Source: Harmothoe impar (taxonomy: Eukaryota > Annelida > Polychaeta > Phyllodocida > Polynoidae). From it: a DNA stretch of 64,000 bases. A program made the translations under genes and the position numbers. Every line of letters begins with the position of its first letter. Position 1 is the stretch's first letter. The notes below the pieces were generated by a model. It searched no databases. It saw only the letters and a list, made by a program, of their open reading frames with translations, and was not told where the DNA came from. Below are positions 30,600 through 42,720 of the stretch, in pieces. The stretch lies in contig OX381707.1 in assembly GCA_947462335.1 (NCBI GenBank), forward strand, positions 86,363,606-86,427,605. The letters are read 5' to 3'.

Positions 30600-30830
30600 G
30601 CCCCCTGGGCTCCCATCATATTCTTGATGCTATATCTTAAGAAGCTGACAGTTTTGAGGAGTTTCCAGGGGGTTGGTTTGACATTGCTGTCATGCAAAAT
30701 TAAAAGCTTGTTCTGTTTTCCTGGGCAATCTGAGTCTTATTTTGGAAAAATTGATTTATCTATAATTAAGGACATGCATGCTTTATATCAGTTTATCTTT
30801 GATGTCTAACATGTTATAGTGTAACAGTGA
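30600..30830 (-). repeat. dispersed repeat, inverted copy of 14,640-14,860
   Basis: Reverse complement similarity through AATTGATTTATCTATAATTA, CATGCATGCTTTATATCAG and CTTTGATGTCTAACATG. Confidence 0.65.
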
Positions 30831-30878
30831 GTGTGTAATTTACTTCAAGGTCTCAGTTCCTCTGTTGAAGTGTTTTTT

Positions 30879-30957
30879 AGGGTTTGCTCGCCGCCTTTAG
30901 GCGGCCCGGGAACGTAGTGACCGGTGGCGGCGCCTTTAGGCGCGCCGGCAACCCTAT
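30879..30957. repeat. GC-rich double hairpin with short terminal inverted repeats
   Basis: AGGGTTTGC (30,879) is mirrored by GGCAACCCT (30,948). Between them are two small palindromes, CCGCCTTTAGGCGG (30,891-30,904) and CGCCTTTAGGCG (30,931-30,942). Looks like a tiny insertion or structured sequence in AT-rich DNA. Confidence 0.65.
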
Positions 30958-31079
30958 TAATGTTTTCGTTTCTCATCGGCGCTGGCATGGGCGTATGAAG
31001 CACTGTGACGTCACGAGGACAGATTGTGGTGTTGAAAATAATCTAAATAATCTAAATAATACCGCTTTAGGGCTACGCT

Positions 31080-32720
31080 GATGGATAGCCTACCCCTGTA
31101 GGCCTACTAATTTGAGTTAATGTACTTGAAGGTCCACAAACGTAATAAGGCCTATTATGAGCGAGTAGACTCACTTTCTTTTGGGATTTATAGGGACGTT
31201 ATGACGTCATAGGGCCGATTGTGTGAACGAAAATAAACAATATAGCAGGAGCTGCAATTGTCATAGATATATAGCCACAGAGTCGCTGAGAGTAGGATAC
31301 GGTTGGCCTAGTGTATGCTAGGATATAGCCGATACTAGGCCTAGATCAAGAAAAACCGAATAGGCGTAGACAATAAACTCAGAACGACGATCATGACGTA
31401 GTCTGAAATGTGCTGGGACGTAACCAAGGTGATCTGGGCCCGAGATCTGGGTCAGGGAAACGCATTGGCTCGGCCTTTGCCGCGCCAATGCGTTGGCAGA
31501 CTGGACAGACTTTCCCACGCTCATTTGGGCTGGCAAGATTTAGGGAGGGATTGGGGTAGCCTTGAAAACCGGCTTGAAAAGCAGTCAGCTCGTCTGATCC
31601 CCTCCAGAACAGACGAACGGCCGACCGTGAAGGGATGAAGCTTAATCGAGAGGGGGTGGGGGAGGGGTCAAGGATCAGTTCCCTGTTGTTCAGTAGGCCT
31701 AGGCCTACCAGGATTGTTATATAGGCCTACATCATTGGAAAGTGAAAATCATAACCGAATATATTGTTACCAAATACAGAATAGGCCCTACATTCTATGT
31801 AGCCTGTGAGTGTCATGTTAGGCCTATGTACTTCCCAGCATGGCCCCGACCTGGCTTCTTCATTTGACATAGCCCAAAATATAAATTACCAACACATTTT
31901 TCTGAATATAACACCTTTATTCAATTTCGAAGCAAATAGGCCTGATCGCCTACACTAATAATGCTCTCTCCATAGGCCCTATTCACCTAGATGCGGATTA
32001 TTATTTAAACTATTTCCCCCAGTAACTGATAAGTTGTGTAAGAGACCATGGAACAAATAGAAAACAAAGCATGCTTTCTGTGAATGAATTTGTTCATTTC
32101 ATTTCGATATTGCCCCCCCCCCGTGCATATATTAGGGCCTACTAATTTTGACATAAAAATCCTGGGCCCACAGTTTTATGCCCGGGCCCATAACTTTTTG
32201 AGGCTGCGGGCCCGGGTGGCCCATGGTCTGAAATGTTAGTGTCTGCCCCTGATAAAGGCGTATTTTGCTGAAAAGGGGCCTCACTTTTTAACTCCTCCCC
32301 TGCAAGAGAAAGGGGTTAATGCCTATGAATATTTTTCAAATATAGTGCTAGGCCTGAATGCCAGCATTTGGAAAGAAAGAAGATAGGCCTTATTTTTCCC
32401 CTAAAGTATTTGTGAATAGTGCGGCCCATTTTTGAAAACTTTTAACATGGATGGTGCGAATATGTTTGTTTAGCCTACATATTTCACATTCAGTGAGGGA
32501 ATGCTCAATTATTTTTACAACAGGGGCCAGGATTGGTTGTGGGTCAGGGTCGGGGAGTAGAACAAATTTCAGACATGTCACCTGTCCTTCTATTACTCAT
32601 GGTTCACGTTCTGGAATTATCGTTTAGGTAGGCCTAATCATTAGACTTATAGATTGAGCCGTAAGCTAGATAATATATATATGGGCCTAGTCTCATCATA
32701 AGCTTTTTGCTATAGGCCTA
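31080..32720. repeat. domain enriched in TAGGCC/AGGCCTA motifs
   Basis: TAGGCCT-type hexamers or octamers recur roughly twenty times (for example near 31,097, 31,692, 31,721, 31,811, 31,936, 32,349, 32,383, 32,627 and 32,714) and are sparse elsewhere in the window. No coding frame with a motif. The meaning is unknown; similar short words are common in some marine invertebrate genomes. Confidence 0.55.
31459..31494. repeat. 36-nt near-perfect hairpin
   Basis: AACGCATTGGC pairs with GCCAATGCGTT, and the intervening 14 nt contain a second stem CGGC/GCCG around CTTT. Confidence 0.8.
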
Positions 32721-32859
32721 CCCTAAGGCTATGAATGTCTTTACCTCAACTGTTTATATTTTGGACCTTTATATTTGGATGCATGTTGGCTTAATTAATC
32801 ATTCATTATGATGTACGTTACAATTCATGTGAGGAAATTATGTTGCCACGTGGCGTATG

Positions 32860-32933
32860 CAAGAAAAATGGGGCTTTGACCAAGGGAGGGTTTGCTGGCA
32901 AACCCGACCGTGGTCAAAGCCACATTTTTCTTG
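32860..32933. repeat. 74-nt hairpin with 36-bp arms and 2-nt loop
   Basis: The arms CAAGAAAAATGGGGCTTTGA... (32,860-32,895) and its inverse (32,898-32,933) match at 32 of 36 positions around TG. The short loop and long stem are unusual; a cruciform or a miRNA-precursor-like RNA is conceivable but untested. Confidence 0.85.
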
Positions 32934-32939
32934 TTGAGG

Positions 32940-34600
32940 AAGGCCTGATGATCTCTGAGCTTAGGTGCATTCCCATTACATCCCCCAAACATCCTGCAGC
33001 TGTGTGTGATGAAGCATTTACTCTTTATGTGAATGTTTCTCTAATGTACCATGCAAACAGCAATGTATGGATTCAGTCTCTGTAACTTTTGTATATCTAG
33101 TATACCGTTACTGGGATCAGGAAATTCTCACAATTAATCAAAATATGGTCTGAAATAAAGTTAATGAACATATGGTTGATCTCTAATTACATTTATGAAC
33201 AATATTTCAACATTTAGATCTTTCAAGCATCCTTTGATTCTGATTCCATGCCTACATCATACTACTTCTGTTAGCATCAGAGAAAAATATGCCTCATCTT
33301 TTAATGAAATACGATGTCGAATTAAAAATGGCTGTTGAAGATCCTTCTTGTAAAGGAGGTGACAATGCATAGTAATCAAGTGATAAAAATGTGCTAACCC
33401 AGATCCAAAGAGCCCAGCCCTAGCCTAGATTTAGCACACACAAGAAGTGGTATGGACGGAGGGTGAACACTCTAACACTACTCAATCAGAACTGAATCAG
33501 GTAAGTCCCAGTGCTGGTTATATACCAGCAACGTGTCAACTGACCTCACCTTGACATAGATTGACTGCCTCTCATTGGTTTATGTGTGGATGCAGGTCAT
33601 GTCCATACATTTGGTCCCAATGTTTGGGTATTACTACAGAAAACAATTTCGAAATTGTGACTAAAAATGTCCATTGCTGGAAATGTTTAGTTGTGTTTAC
33701 TAAAAAACACAGTTCTAAATTTATATTTAGAGTTTCTGAGTAATTTTTAGAAAAAATCTGGGATAATTTCTAGTACCAATGTTTGAGTCTCATTGCAAGT
33801 TGAGTGTGGTTCTGAGTTGAGTTTTAGCTGTTCCCAGCTTCATCAGGTGTATACAGAGTGAGTATAATTTAGATGTTTCTGATCCATACTTAATATGTTC
33901 TGTCCTGTGGGATTTTGATTTATTACTTGTGTAATTATCCCTGTCACATTGACCTGGTGACTTTTATTTATTTATCAGTATGAGTTTAGTCTTTTAGACC
34001 TGGGACTATTGATTCAGTGAAGTGTAGCTTCTGGTTTTAACTCTAGTCAATCTTTCAATTGATAATTTCCCGTACTGTGTGGGTTGTCATCTACAGGGCA
34101 TCTACCTGGACCCATGAATGTAGAGTTCAGCGTAGGGAAAAAAAATTTAGATTTAGCACACACTATAAAAATGTACAATAAATGGTCATTTCTGGAGGCA
34201 CCTAAGATGTTAGTATGTTTTGAAATATCTACAATGTATTTCATGGACGGGAATAACCATAACCCAGATATGGGCAATCCCAGCTGGCCTAAGTGAAACA
34301 CATATGAACCTCAGGGACCAATGCTGATTCAGGCCTTGACAAGTGATACTTGATTGATGGTTCAGCCTGCTATAAGGCCCGGACCGCTCTGCAGAACTCA
34401 TATAGCTCCAGTCACCTAGAAAAGGCCAGTGCATACACACACTTTGCCTCTCTAATATAACAACATGGAATGGCCTGTGGGTGATTTTCTTAATTACAGG
34501 AAATGAATACACACATATATTATCAAAAATTTATGTAATATATCTAAAATTATTCAATAAATTATTTTTTTCTTGTTGATAATTGAAGGAAAAGCGCCAT
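32940..34600. other. non-coding, no feature recognised
   Basis: AT-rich with short spurious frames on both strands (34,047-34,512 among them). No repeats or signals that I can support. Confidence 0.45.
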
Positions 34601-34627
34601 TTTGTACATTTCAGCTCATAAATGTCA

Positions 34628-35506
34628 TTAGATTAAGGCAAAGTGAACATCCATTGATGATTCGGCCACAAAACGATGAAATTCTGCTTGCAAGCCTCCC
34701 TCGGCCGCAAAACCGAAAGGGAAAGAGTGGGAGCCGCCATATTTGTTGTTGTCTGCGGCCGCGCTTGAGTCTCTACCCCGGTGATTAGAAGTTGCCGCTG
34801 GTCCCCAAGTCTCCGTGTGCTGCCCGCCAGGTACAGGCCGCGAGTCCGGGTTGTAGTCATTCACTGCAGTGCTTTTTCTACCCTTGAACGCCTATCCACT
34901 GTCCACCGCCTTCACAATGCCGCGGAACGCGGCCTCTGCCAGGCAAGTATCCCTCTCAATCTGGTTGTTTCCGGCTCTCAAGCCCGCTAGCTCCATCTCC
35001 GCCTCTTTTAACCTCGGAGTCAGCTTTAGATCTTCTTCTCGAGCTCTCTCTTTGATGGTGAGAGATTCAATCCTATCCAAAGCTTGTTGGAGCTCTACCT
35101 CACGGGCTGCGCTGTACCCCCCGGCCTGCTCACTGTGTTGGCGGGCAGTACTGCCCGGGGATGCCGGCGAGGCAGAGCTGCCCTGGCCGGTCTCCTGCCG
35201 GCCCTGGGAGCCGCCATGGTCGTCCTGTGCCAGGGGTGTCCCGGCTTGTCCTGGCTGGACCTTCCTGGGGGTCCCCTTGTCCGGGTTAGGCCCTTTGCAC
35301 TGGGGGCAACAACTCCGGTTTCCATGGTAATCTGTTCCACAGAAGCAGGAACCAAAGTCTCTGCCGGCCTGCTGCTGGCCTTGCTGCTTGCTTGCTTGCT
35401 GCTGGCTACCTCCCCTCCCCTGGAGAAGAGTTCCACGGCTGGTGCCGGTGGGAAGCACTAGGTGGCACTGGTAGGACCACTTGTATGGGAATAACTTCCC
35501 CAATGG
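34628..35506 (-). pseudogene. CpG-rich frame broken by one TAG, unrecognised protein
   Basis: On the minus strand a frame runs from 35,506 to 34,628 (about 290 codons) with a single in-frame TAG at 34,892-34,894. There is no ATG near its start, so this may be an exon or a 5'-truncated copy. The first part has a Cys-rich segment (CFCGTDYHGNRSCCPQC) of the C-x-C...CC-x-x-C kind, a Gly/Gln/Pro-rich linker and a charged helical segment (about 128-190, LQQALDRIESLTIKERAREE). The part after the TAG is Ser/Gly-rich. It could be an ORF1-like protein of another retroelement, or a broken host exon. I do not recognise the family. Confidence 0.45.
34660..35460. other. GC/CpG-rich island
   Basis: Base composition changes sharply from the AT-rich flanks: GCGGCCGC, CCGCCATATTTGTTG and many CG dinucleotides. 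It coincides with the broken frame above, so the composition may reflect an inserted element or a CpG island. Confidence 0.55.
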
Positions 35507-35509
35507 AAG

Positions 35510-36990
35510 TTATGCCCGACGTTAATGACAGCAAAAGACTTTGTATATTCAAAAATTGTCCTCAATTGGACCTCAGCCATAACAATTCTCAAAATGATTG
35601 TCAGTATTCAACTCTTTGCAAGCACTTTTTTTTTAAATTCAATAAATTTGAATATATACTGTACACTTGATGGGATGAAACATCCATTGTGATAGGAACT
35701 GCCAAAAATTGTAAAATTGAGCATTTCACTGTGAACTTCAAATGTCCATTTCAAGGAGACCAGACTAGATATAATGTCCCAAAAGGAATCATTTGAGAGA
35801 CAACTTTGTTTTGGAACTCCACCTCTCAATACATATCACTGAATAGGGTGGCCTTTGTTGCTATGGCGATTCTGCTGAAAAAAAGAAGTTACAAAATTTT
35901 GCTGTTTTAGAATGCTCGTTGCCATGGCAACTGAGCTCACATTTTTCAAAATTTTGATTACTGAATAACATAAACATATTCTATGATATATTGGCTTTAA
36001 ATAGATATCTAAATGTCACTTGTGTGCCTTTTGGTCATCAAATAAATGGCATTCTATGAAAAGGTTTAGGGGAAGCTTTAAAAGTTTTACCTATTCTTTA
36101 TGACTGGAGCTATAGCACAATCATCACACGGTCAGGCATTGAAAGGTTGCCTGACAAAAATGAAGATTAATCTGCACCAGACTCTAATGGCACTCTCCGA
36201 TGCTGCCTCTTACCCTGTTTCTATTCTACCAGGAGTTTAGAGGCAACTGTCCTAATTTTCATGATTGGATTAACTAAGCGGGAATATTTGATAAGAATCA
36301 ATACACCCAGAAATTTAATGAATTTGAAACTCTATTTAAATGTACAACTGCTTTCGTATTAAATTAAGATCGAAATGTTGTATCAATTTATTTTTTATTT
36401 ATTTCTATTTTTTTTTTTTATATAATTTATTTGTCAATAAAGAAGGTTGTACAAGTCTTTCTTGTTGTTGTCCTTTTTTTTATAAATCGATTTATACATA
36501 CAAGTGGTACATATAGTATAAAAGTTATACCTGTTTCGACCATACCTTACATAAAATTTCAAGGTCTAATCAAATGACCTTCTATCCAATTTAATTGTAT
36601 ACATCATCTTAGAACAAACAGGAAAACATTAGGTTGGTTTTAACAAGTGACTAAAAGTTTGACAAAAATGAAAGATTGGACACTCATCCCCACTTATACA
36701 GTGTATGGGTTGATTTTCAGGTCCATCTAACTTCTATAGTGGTATCTATAATATTTTTGGGAAAAAGATGTATAGAAAACATATGCAAGAAGAGAAAAAA
36801 CGTCTGTCCTTTCAGATTTAGGGTGAGTGATAGTACATTGTTTTTCGAAACAAAATTTTAAGTTTGTAAAATAAAATAATTTGCATGCTGATGGAATTTA
36901 TCAGCGGTTGGGAAAGAAAACTTGTTTAAGTAGATATATATGTGTTTTGTAGAGAAAACAGTCTCGACACCCATGTTCCTCTCCAAGACT
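35510..36990. other. non-coding, no feature recognised
   Basis: AT-rich, with a T-rich tract near 36,390-36,480. No supported feature. Confidence 0.45.
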
Positions 36991-36991
36991 C

Positions 36992-37520
36992 CTAAGAGTT
37001 TTTAGAGTTTTTAGACTCTTTTTTAAATTCCTCGAATGTTGGAGTATTTCTTCTCACGGGTGAGAGGCCGTTCCAATGGACAGCACCATGGAACTCAACA
37101 CTTCTCGAGTATGTAGCACTATTTGAGTGTAGTACCTTAGCCATTGGACCATCAAAAGCTCTTGTTCTTATAAGTCTAGCATCTTTGTATCTGTCATTAT
37201 GAGAGCGGTGGTACATAACATTTTCCAGATGGATATTTCTTCTATCAGATTGATAATTACATTTTGCATCGTTATGAACTACATTCGTGGGTGTTAAATG
37301 GGGATATTGTAGACATATTTTCAGACATCTATTTTGAGCATATTACATTGGTTTTAACAGATTATCATATGTGGTTATAGAAAGTACATCTGCATAATAA
37401 AAGTACGGTACAATGGTGGCCAAGTACATTCTAATGGCAAGTTTTCTGTTTAAGAAGGGTCTCAGGTTACATAACTTATAATTGATCAGTTAATGGTGAT
37501 ACTGAACTCTATCGTGAGTT
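36992..37520 (-). pseudogene. LINE reverse transcriptase C-terminal fragment with internal stop
   Basis: On the minus strand, KLAIRMYLATIVPYFYYADVL, an in-frame stop near 37,345, then CLKICLQYPHLTPTNVV, DRRNIHLENVMYHRSHND and VEFHGAVHWNGLSPVRR. This is the thumb/C-terminal region seen in the other two LINE families here, with the same order of motifs. It lacks the catalytic core, and further stops occur upstream of about 37,490. A dead, 5'-truncated copy of a third LINE family. Confidence 0.75.
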
Positions 37521-38089
37521 GAGTGTATGTGAAATGAATAGAAAAAAATGGTACCTAATTTTAATTATTCAGCAAAACAATCAATTTAAAGGAAAGTTAT
37601 AGAGAATCACAATATCTTGGAGGGGGTTGTGGTCAAAACACAGCACCAATTTCGATGGTAAAGATCATTTGGTGTCAATCATTGGGTGTCCTCACTACCA
37701 TGTTTGATTTTTTGATGTCAACAGATAGGTTGGAGCAGAGCCACACAATGGTGGCTTAAGGGGCATGGGGCTCGCTGCTATGAGAGCTAACCAAGTTTGT
37801 CATGGGGTTAATAGAGGCAACTCCCAGTGATCACTTCCACTGACACTGATTGCATGTTACTGCTAAACACTTGGGGTAATGAGACAAATTACAAGCCTAA
37901 AGACCTATGGACACCAAGAGTTAGGTCGTCAGGCCTCAAAGTGAAAGCTAGAGCGTTCTGAATACACTGCAGGCAAATATGAAATATTTTGTATTATAGA
38001 CTTTTTTTTGCTTTTTTTTACCAACAACTTATGCAACATGACGACAAAGCGTATGATGCATGAATGTGCCATGTCGTCCAAACTGCACT
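37521..38089. other. non-coding, no feature recognised
   Basis: Only short spurious frames. Confidence 0.4.
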
Positions 38090-38480
38090 ATCATCAGAAT
38101 ATCATCAGGATATGCAGAAGCTCTCACCACATCCAGCACTAAATGTCCGTCCCCTCAGCTTACTTTTCTCACAGCAAGCGTTAAGCTCATCTGAGGGATG
38201 ATCTATCTAAACGCTACAAAAATGTGATTATTAGGCCTTTTCAACAGAACTGGTTTAAGCTCTGTCGTGAAGGGTGATGTCTCAGACTATTGTTTATTGA
38301 AATCCTGTTGATACAAAGAAATCTACTGCCAGTTTCTGAGGAAGAAACCTGAAAGGACATCAATGAAAAGGGAATGTGACTTTCTCAATCAGGTTTCACG
38401 GAATGTCCATGACTTTAGTTTCAATGGGTAATGAGTTAACAGTTTTCTAATACAAGTTATGATGATGGGACCCTATTGTC
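38090..38480 (+). repeat. copy of the 18,480-18,860 dispersed repeat
   Basis: Same order of blocks: ATCCAGCACTAAATG, CTCATCTGAGGGATGAT, ACTGGTTTAAGCTCTG, TTGTTTATTGAAATCCTGTT, TTTAGTTTCAATGGG. Confidence 0.7.
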
Positions 38481-39359
38481 TTGACTTTCTTTCATCCCTG
38501 GATGGCATACTGCCTTAATAGCCTAGTAATAAAGATGTAACAGTAAATAACACTTAATAATATGAGAATATGAATCATTCACCCTACCGACACCACAACA
38601 CAGCACATGTAATAAGATTACTATTATCTAACCTAATATACCAGGCACATATATGGTCTATATTTCAAAAGGAAAGTCAGAAAAGTAATGGTACCACTGA
38701 ACAAAGGACTCAAAGCAGTGCTCATGCAAAATGTATTAGACACAATACTCTAGATAAGAACCGACAGAGCCCCTCTGGCTTATTGTGTGCCTACCCTAAG
38801 CTACAACTCACGTGGCCCGGAACTGATGGACCCGGTGAAGCCCGTGAGGACTGAGTACTAGCTCCTCTTACACTGCCACTAATGTCTGCCTGAGGAGGCT
38901 GAAACCTCTTAGAATGGAATGATGCCTTAAGGGTTTATATCTTTTGGATTTATGATGTCACCGATTGAATCCTGTCACCAGTGAAACTTTCTCACCTTAT
39001 GCATGAGTGTATGAATGCCAACTGTGTTGCATAATGTAGAAAGGTTAGCTCGCTCAGTTGCCAAATTTATGTGTCATACAAATGTCTGAATAAAATGCAT
39101 AAAAGTACTTGGCTGCCCTTAAAGGGTGGCAGAGAAATGCTCATAAGTAGTGCTTATCAAGATGACCACTGTTTCATACATGGTTTGTGGAAATAAAATC
39201 ATTGAGTAAAGTTATTATTCACTCCTAGATAGTCAGGGTGATACACATATGTAGCCTTGGCTAGAACCTCCTGACCAGGGATGCACTCTGGTACATTAGA
39301 ATGAAGGGCATATGAAATTATGGACTGTGCAGGCCCTAAAGGAATAACATATGTAACAT
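38481..39359. other. non-coding; partial ~130-bp dispersed repeat inside
   Basis: A diverged + copy of the ~130-bp repeat lies at about 38,755-38,860 (GACAGAGCCCCTCTGGCTTATTG, AACTGATGGACCCGGTGAAGC). Nothing else recognised. Confidence 0.45.
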
Positions 39360-40290
39360 CTGTAAATTCTACTGTGGGTGTACAGTCTATTGTAGGTGGT
39401 TAACAGAAATATCCACTGTAAATCTACAATGGATTCTACTGGATCTATTTGTAGGTGTACAGTTTATTGTAGGTTAACAGTTATATCTGCTGTGGAATTT
39501 ACACTAAATTCTACTGTAGAATCATTCTACGGTGAATTCTATGTTGCAGTGTGATGCTCTCTAACATCATACTAGGAAGGTAAAAGCTACACACCGATAC
39601 TAGCGGTGGGTATTGTAGAAAAATGTCCCTGAATATGGTTCTGTGTTATCTAATCCAGCAAGACCATGTTATGTTTTATCTGTAGTGGCATGCAGAGAAC
39701 TCTGCATCCAGCATGACAAGGTTAAGACTCTCAACTGGTCCTCCTGAAACATTCAGCACAGGTCTTAGGGAATATCATGATGAGTTAATGCTCTAGACTC
39801 AAAGGATGAAGAGTAATCATGCGCGAGACAGAAACATGTAGATGGAAAATACAAGGAAATCTAAATCAAGGACATGTAAACAATGGAAGTGGTAGGCATA
39901 GATGCAGAGGCAGGCCGCAAATGGAGGGATAGTGACGTATGCAACATACATCTTCTCTATGAAGGATGGTATTGTCTTTAGGTGATGAGTGCATCTTGAG
40001 CCGGTTCCTCAATAGGCCTGTCTGGTCTAATCTTCTGGGGTAGGGCCACAAAAAGGGAGAGGTATGTACACCCTGTGTAATCTGTCTCTACTAGACTTCA
40101 TCTCCTGGATGAAGAGGACCTCCTCAGCCTCAAGCTCTACAGGCTTCACTGGGCCAATCTTCCATTATTTACAGGAGGTGGGTCTTGGGGGGGGGGGCAA
40201 TAAGGGAGAGGTGAACATGCTCTGTCTCTTCTAGCTGGCAACACAGTATGTCTACTAGCTCCATTGGCAGGAATAGATCTTTGAAGCAGT
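39360..40290 (-). repeat. inverted partner of the 11,300-13,010 dispersed repeat
   Basis: It starts with the TCTACTGTAG-rich tract (39,365-39,550) and continues through AGACCTGTGCTGAATG (as reverse complement), CTATGAAGGATGGTATTGTC and two ~130-bp units (about 39,990-40,090 and 40,140-40,250). It lacks the two insertions present in the partner, so it shows the empty sites. Confidence 0.7.
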
Positions 40291-42479
40291 TTAATTTTAA
40301 TACATCACATTAAGAAAGCTGTTATTATGTCTTAGGATAAGCACATTCTCCTCTGAATAATGGGAAAATCGTTGAAAAGGTTTTTCATTCCACTTCAATG
40401 GAGAATTAAACTGTTCTTCTCCATTTCTTGTCATCAAATTCTTTTCTGCCTCATGCTGCAAATTAAAAGTTATACTCTGTATAAGCCTAATTTCTTCTTT
40501 TAGATGCAGCATCTTTCTATGTTGCATACGTTGTGTTGTACGTTGGCCTTTTATAAGCCATGATGAGGAACTGGATAAGCCTTTTATGCTATCAGGAAAT
40601 CAGTGTAATCAGTATCAGTTGGAATGTAAAAGGTAAAAGAGTTTCTTGGTAGAGAAGTGACAGAATGCATTTATATCAATGATAATATGTTACCGGTAAG
40701 TTGGCAAGGAAATGTTTCTAAAGAAGGAACATTAGACTAAATGATACTAAGATGGTAAACTAAATAGAGTAGGTTCAACAAATATATCATACTCAGCTTC
40801 ATTTCTGAAAGACCATGATGTGAACCAAAAATTGACCGAAAAGAGAAACAATTTGAGACCACCACTATCCAATGATTTCAACAGAAAATAGCCAATAGAC
40901 CTACATAACTTAGTAACAATATGGTCCTCATAGGAGGCATCCAGTCCTCATGCTGCAGCTGGAAGGGCTCTTTCCTGGCTCTGTAAAAACTGGGCAAAAG
41001 GTTTGGTTAGTGAAGAAATATTGAACCTGAAGAAAGGTTATGAAGTGGTTGCAGATGGTAGATGTATCAAGATGATAAAGAGTACTTGGCATAAGGAGAA
41101 CAAGAGGCACTGTTAGGGTGCCACCAGTCATATTGATGATGACAAAGCACCCTGTTAGGTTAGGTTGTAAATCTTTTTTTTTACATAAGGTTTTACCTCT
41201 AGTGCTAGGGGAAAATGGGAAGGCGAAGGAATAGGGATAGCAGAAGAAAATAGTACCAGATCACGTTCGCACTGCATGAATACTTGCATTCAAGCAAATT
41301 TAAGATACCTTAAAATTAACTATTTTAGTGGCTTTAAGTTCAATAATGCCAAGCTAATGTATGGTAAAGGTCATTTAAGTGGCGTTCAGCATTTTCAATT
41401 TACTTAAAATAATGCACACATTCTTGCAATAGCTTTTGCTTACCCAAACCTACCCTAGAGCTCTTGTTTAGTTAATCTGCTAATCTTAGTTAATCGATGT
41501 CTAGCACCTAAGAAATACTACTTGAGGAAGTTGAGAGGTTTTAACAAGATTAAAGCTCTAGGGAAACACTATGTTGATGTATCCACTGTTAGGGTATCTG
41601 TTTATAAGATTAACAACATAACAAGAGTACTTGATGGAAATTACAATGTCCATTTTCAGCATACACCAGCCACTTCGGGGGCTGGGATTGTGGGTGGGGG
41701 GACAGTCTATATATATATATGCCTAGTGTGTGTTCTAATTCAGTCCGACCCCCCTCCCCCACTGTCACGTAAGGCCAGCGTGGGAAGAGGACAGGACGGG
41801 CGTCCCTTTGCGCCAGATACACCTTAGCAACAGCGCCATGGTACTGCGTCTCTAACTACCACCAACCTCACTCTCCAACTAGAGTCTCGGAGGTACCTGG
41901 TTCAGAAGTTTATGTAGGCTTATCTCAGCTATTATAGCTGTTTATTTCGTTATATTGAGAGGGGAGGATTGGATGCATATACACTGTGTATATCCATTCT
42001 ATCTGGCCCAGATTTTTCATTTATAACCTTATTGTAATGCCTTTGGAAACGCTTCAACAATGGCGGATGTCTGTAAAACTGTCTGCCTCTTGTTGCCAGG
42101 CCCTCTGTGCGAGAATATGTGTATGATATATCGTTTTTCCTTTATATACAATTCGATTTGAGGATAAACCCTATCGGAAGAAAAATTGTCACATTTGAGC
42201 TACTCTATATATAAATTGAAGTACAATTGAAGAAATAATTGAGTTAGCTTTGAAAAAAGTACATATTTTGATATAGCCTTATCTTTTTATCTTTTGGTTA
42301 ACATTCATGTATGTTTATTAATCACAATGATAAGTCAATGCAGAAGGAACAAACGTAAAAAGTTTTGAAACATGATTAACATGCCACATAACTGATGTGG
42401 TACATTTCACTACCCTTAGCCACTCCAAATGTGTACCTAAAGACGGGTCCCTAAGCCTGCTTGCCTAACACCAAGCCCT
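40291..42479. other. non-coding, no gene recognised
   Basis: A GC-richer patch at 41,680-41,830 has a TATATATATATGCC string (41,709-41,722) that could be a core promoter, but no reading frame with a recognisable product follows. The rest is AT-rich with spurious frames. Confidence 0.4.
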
Positions 42480-42720
42480 ATGCTTGGGGATGATTCATTG
42501 TGCTGCTAGAATAATGATCACAATAGCTCATTTCCTGAAAACAAGAATAAGGTGGGACATAGAAGGAAATTTTTCAGACTATTGTTCATTGAATTCATTC
42601 CGCCAGGAACAAAGACATCCTCTTGGTTGCGGTGCTGTAAATTAAAACTGTGAAATGCAGCTTTGAAAGGAGATGTTTTTGATCAGTTTCACTTGATTTA
42701 TTCTTATGGACTTTTAGGCC
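42480..42720 (+). repeat. diverged copy of the 18,480-18,860 dispersed repeat
   Basis: Retains GGGGATGATTCAT, TTTTCAGACTATTGTTCATTGAATTC and AGGAACAAAGACATCCTC in the expected order. Confidence 0.5.

Larger units (their letters stand above)
24690..30600 (-). mobile_element. full-length non-LTR retrotransposon with intact ORF1 and ORF2
   Basis: The minus strand carries ORF1 (coiled coil, RNA-binding, NADAR) and ORF2 (endonuclease plus reverse transcriptase), both free of stops, then a ~290-bp 3' region with AATAAA. The 5' end must lie between ORF1 (30,374) and the dispersed repeat at 30,600-30,830. Both frames being intact suggests a recently active copy. ORF2 has the layout of the Jockey/CR1/L2 group, whereas ORF1 is L1-ORF1p-like. 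I did not find a target duplication. Confidence 0.85.
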
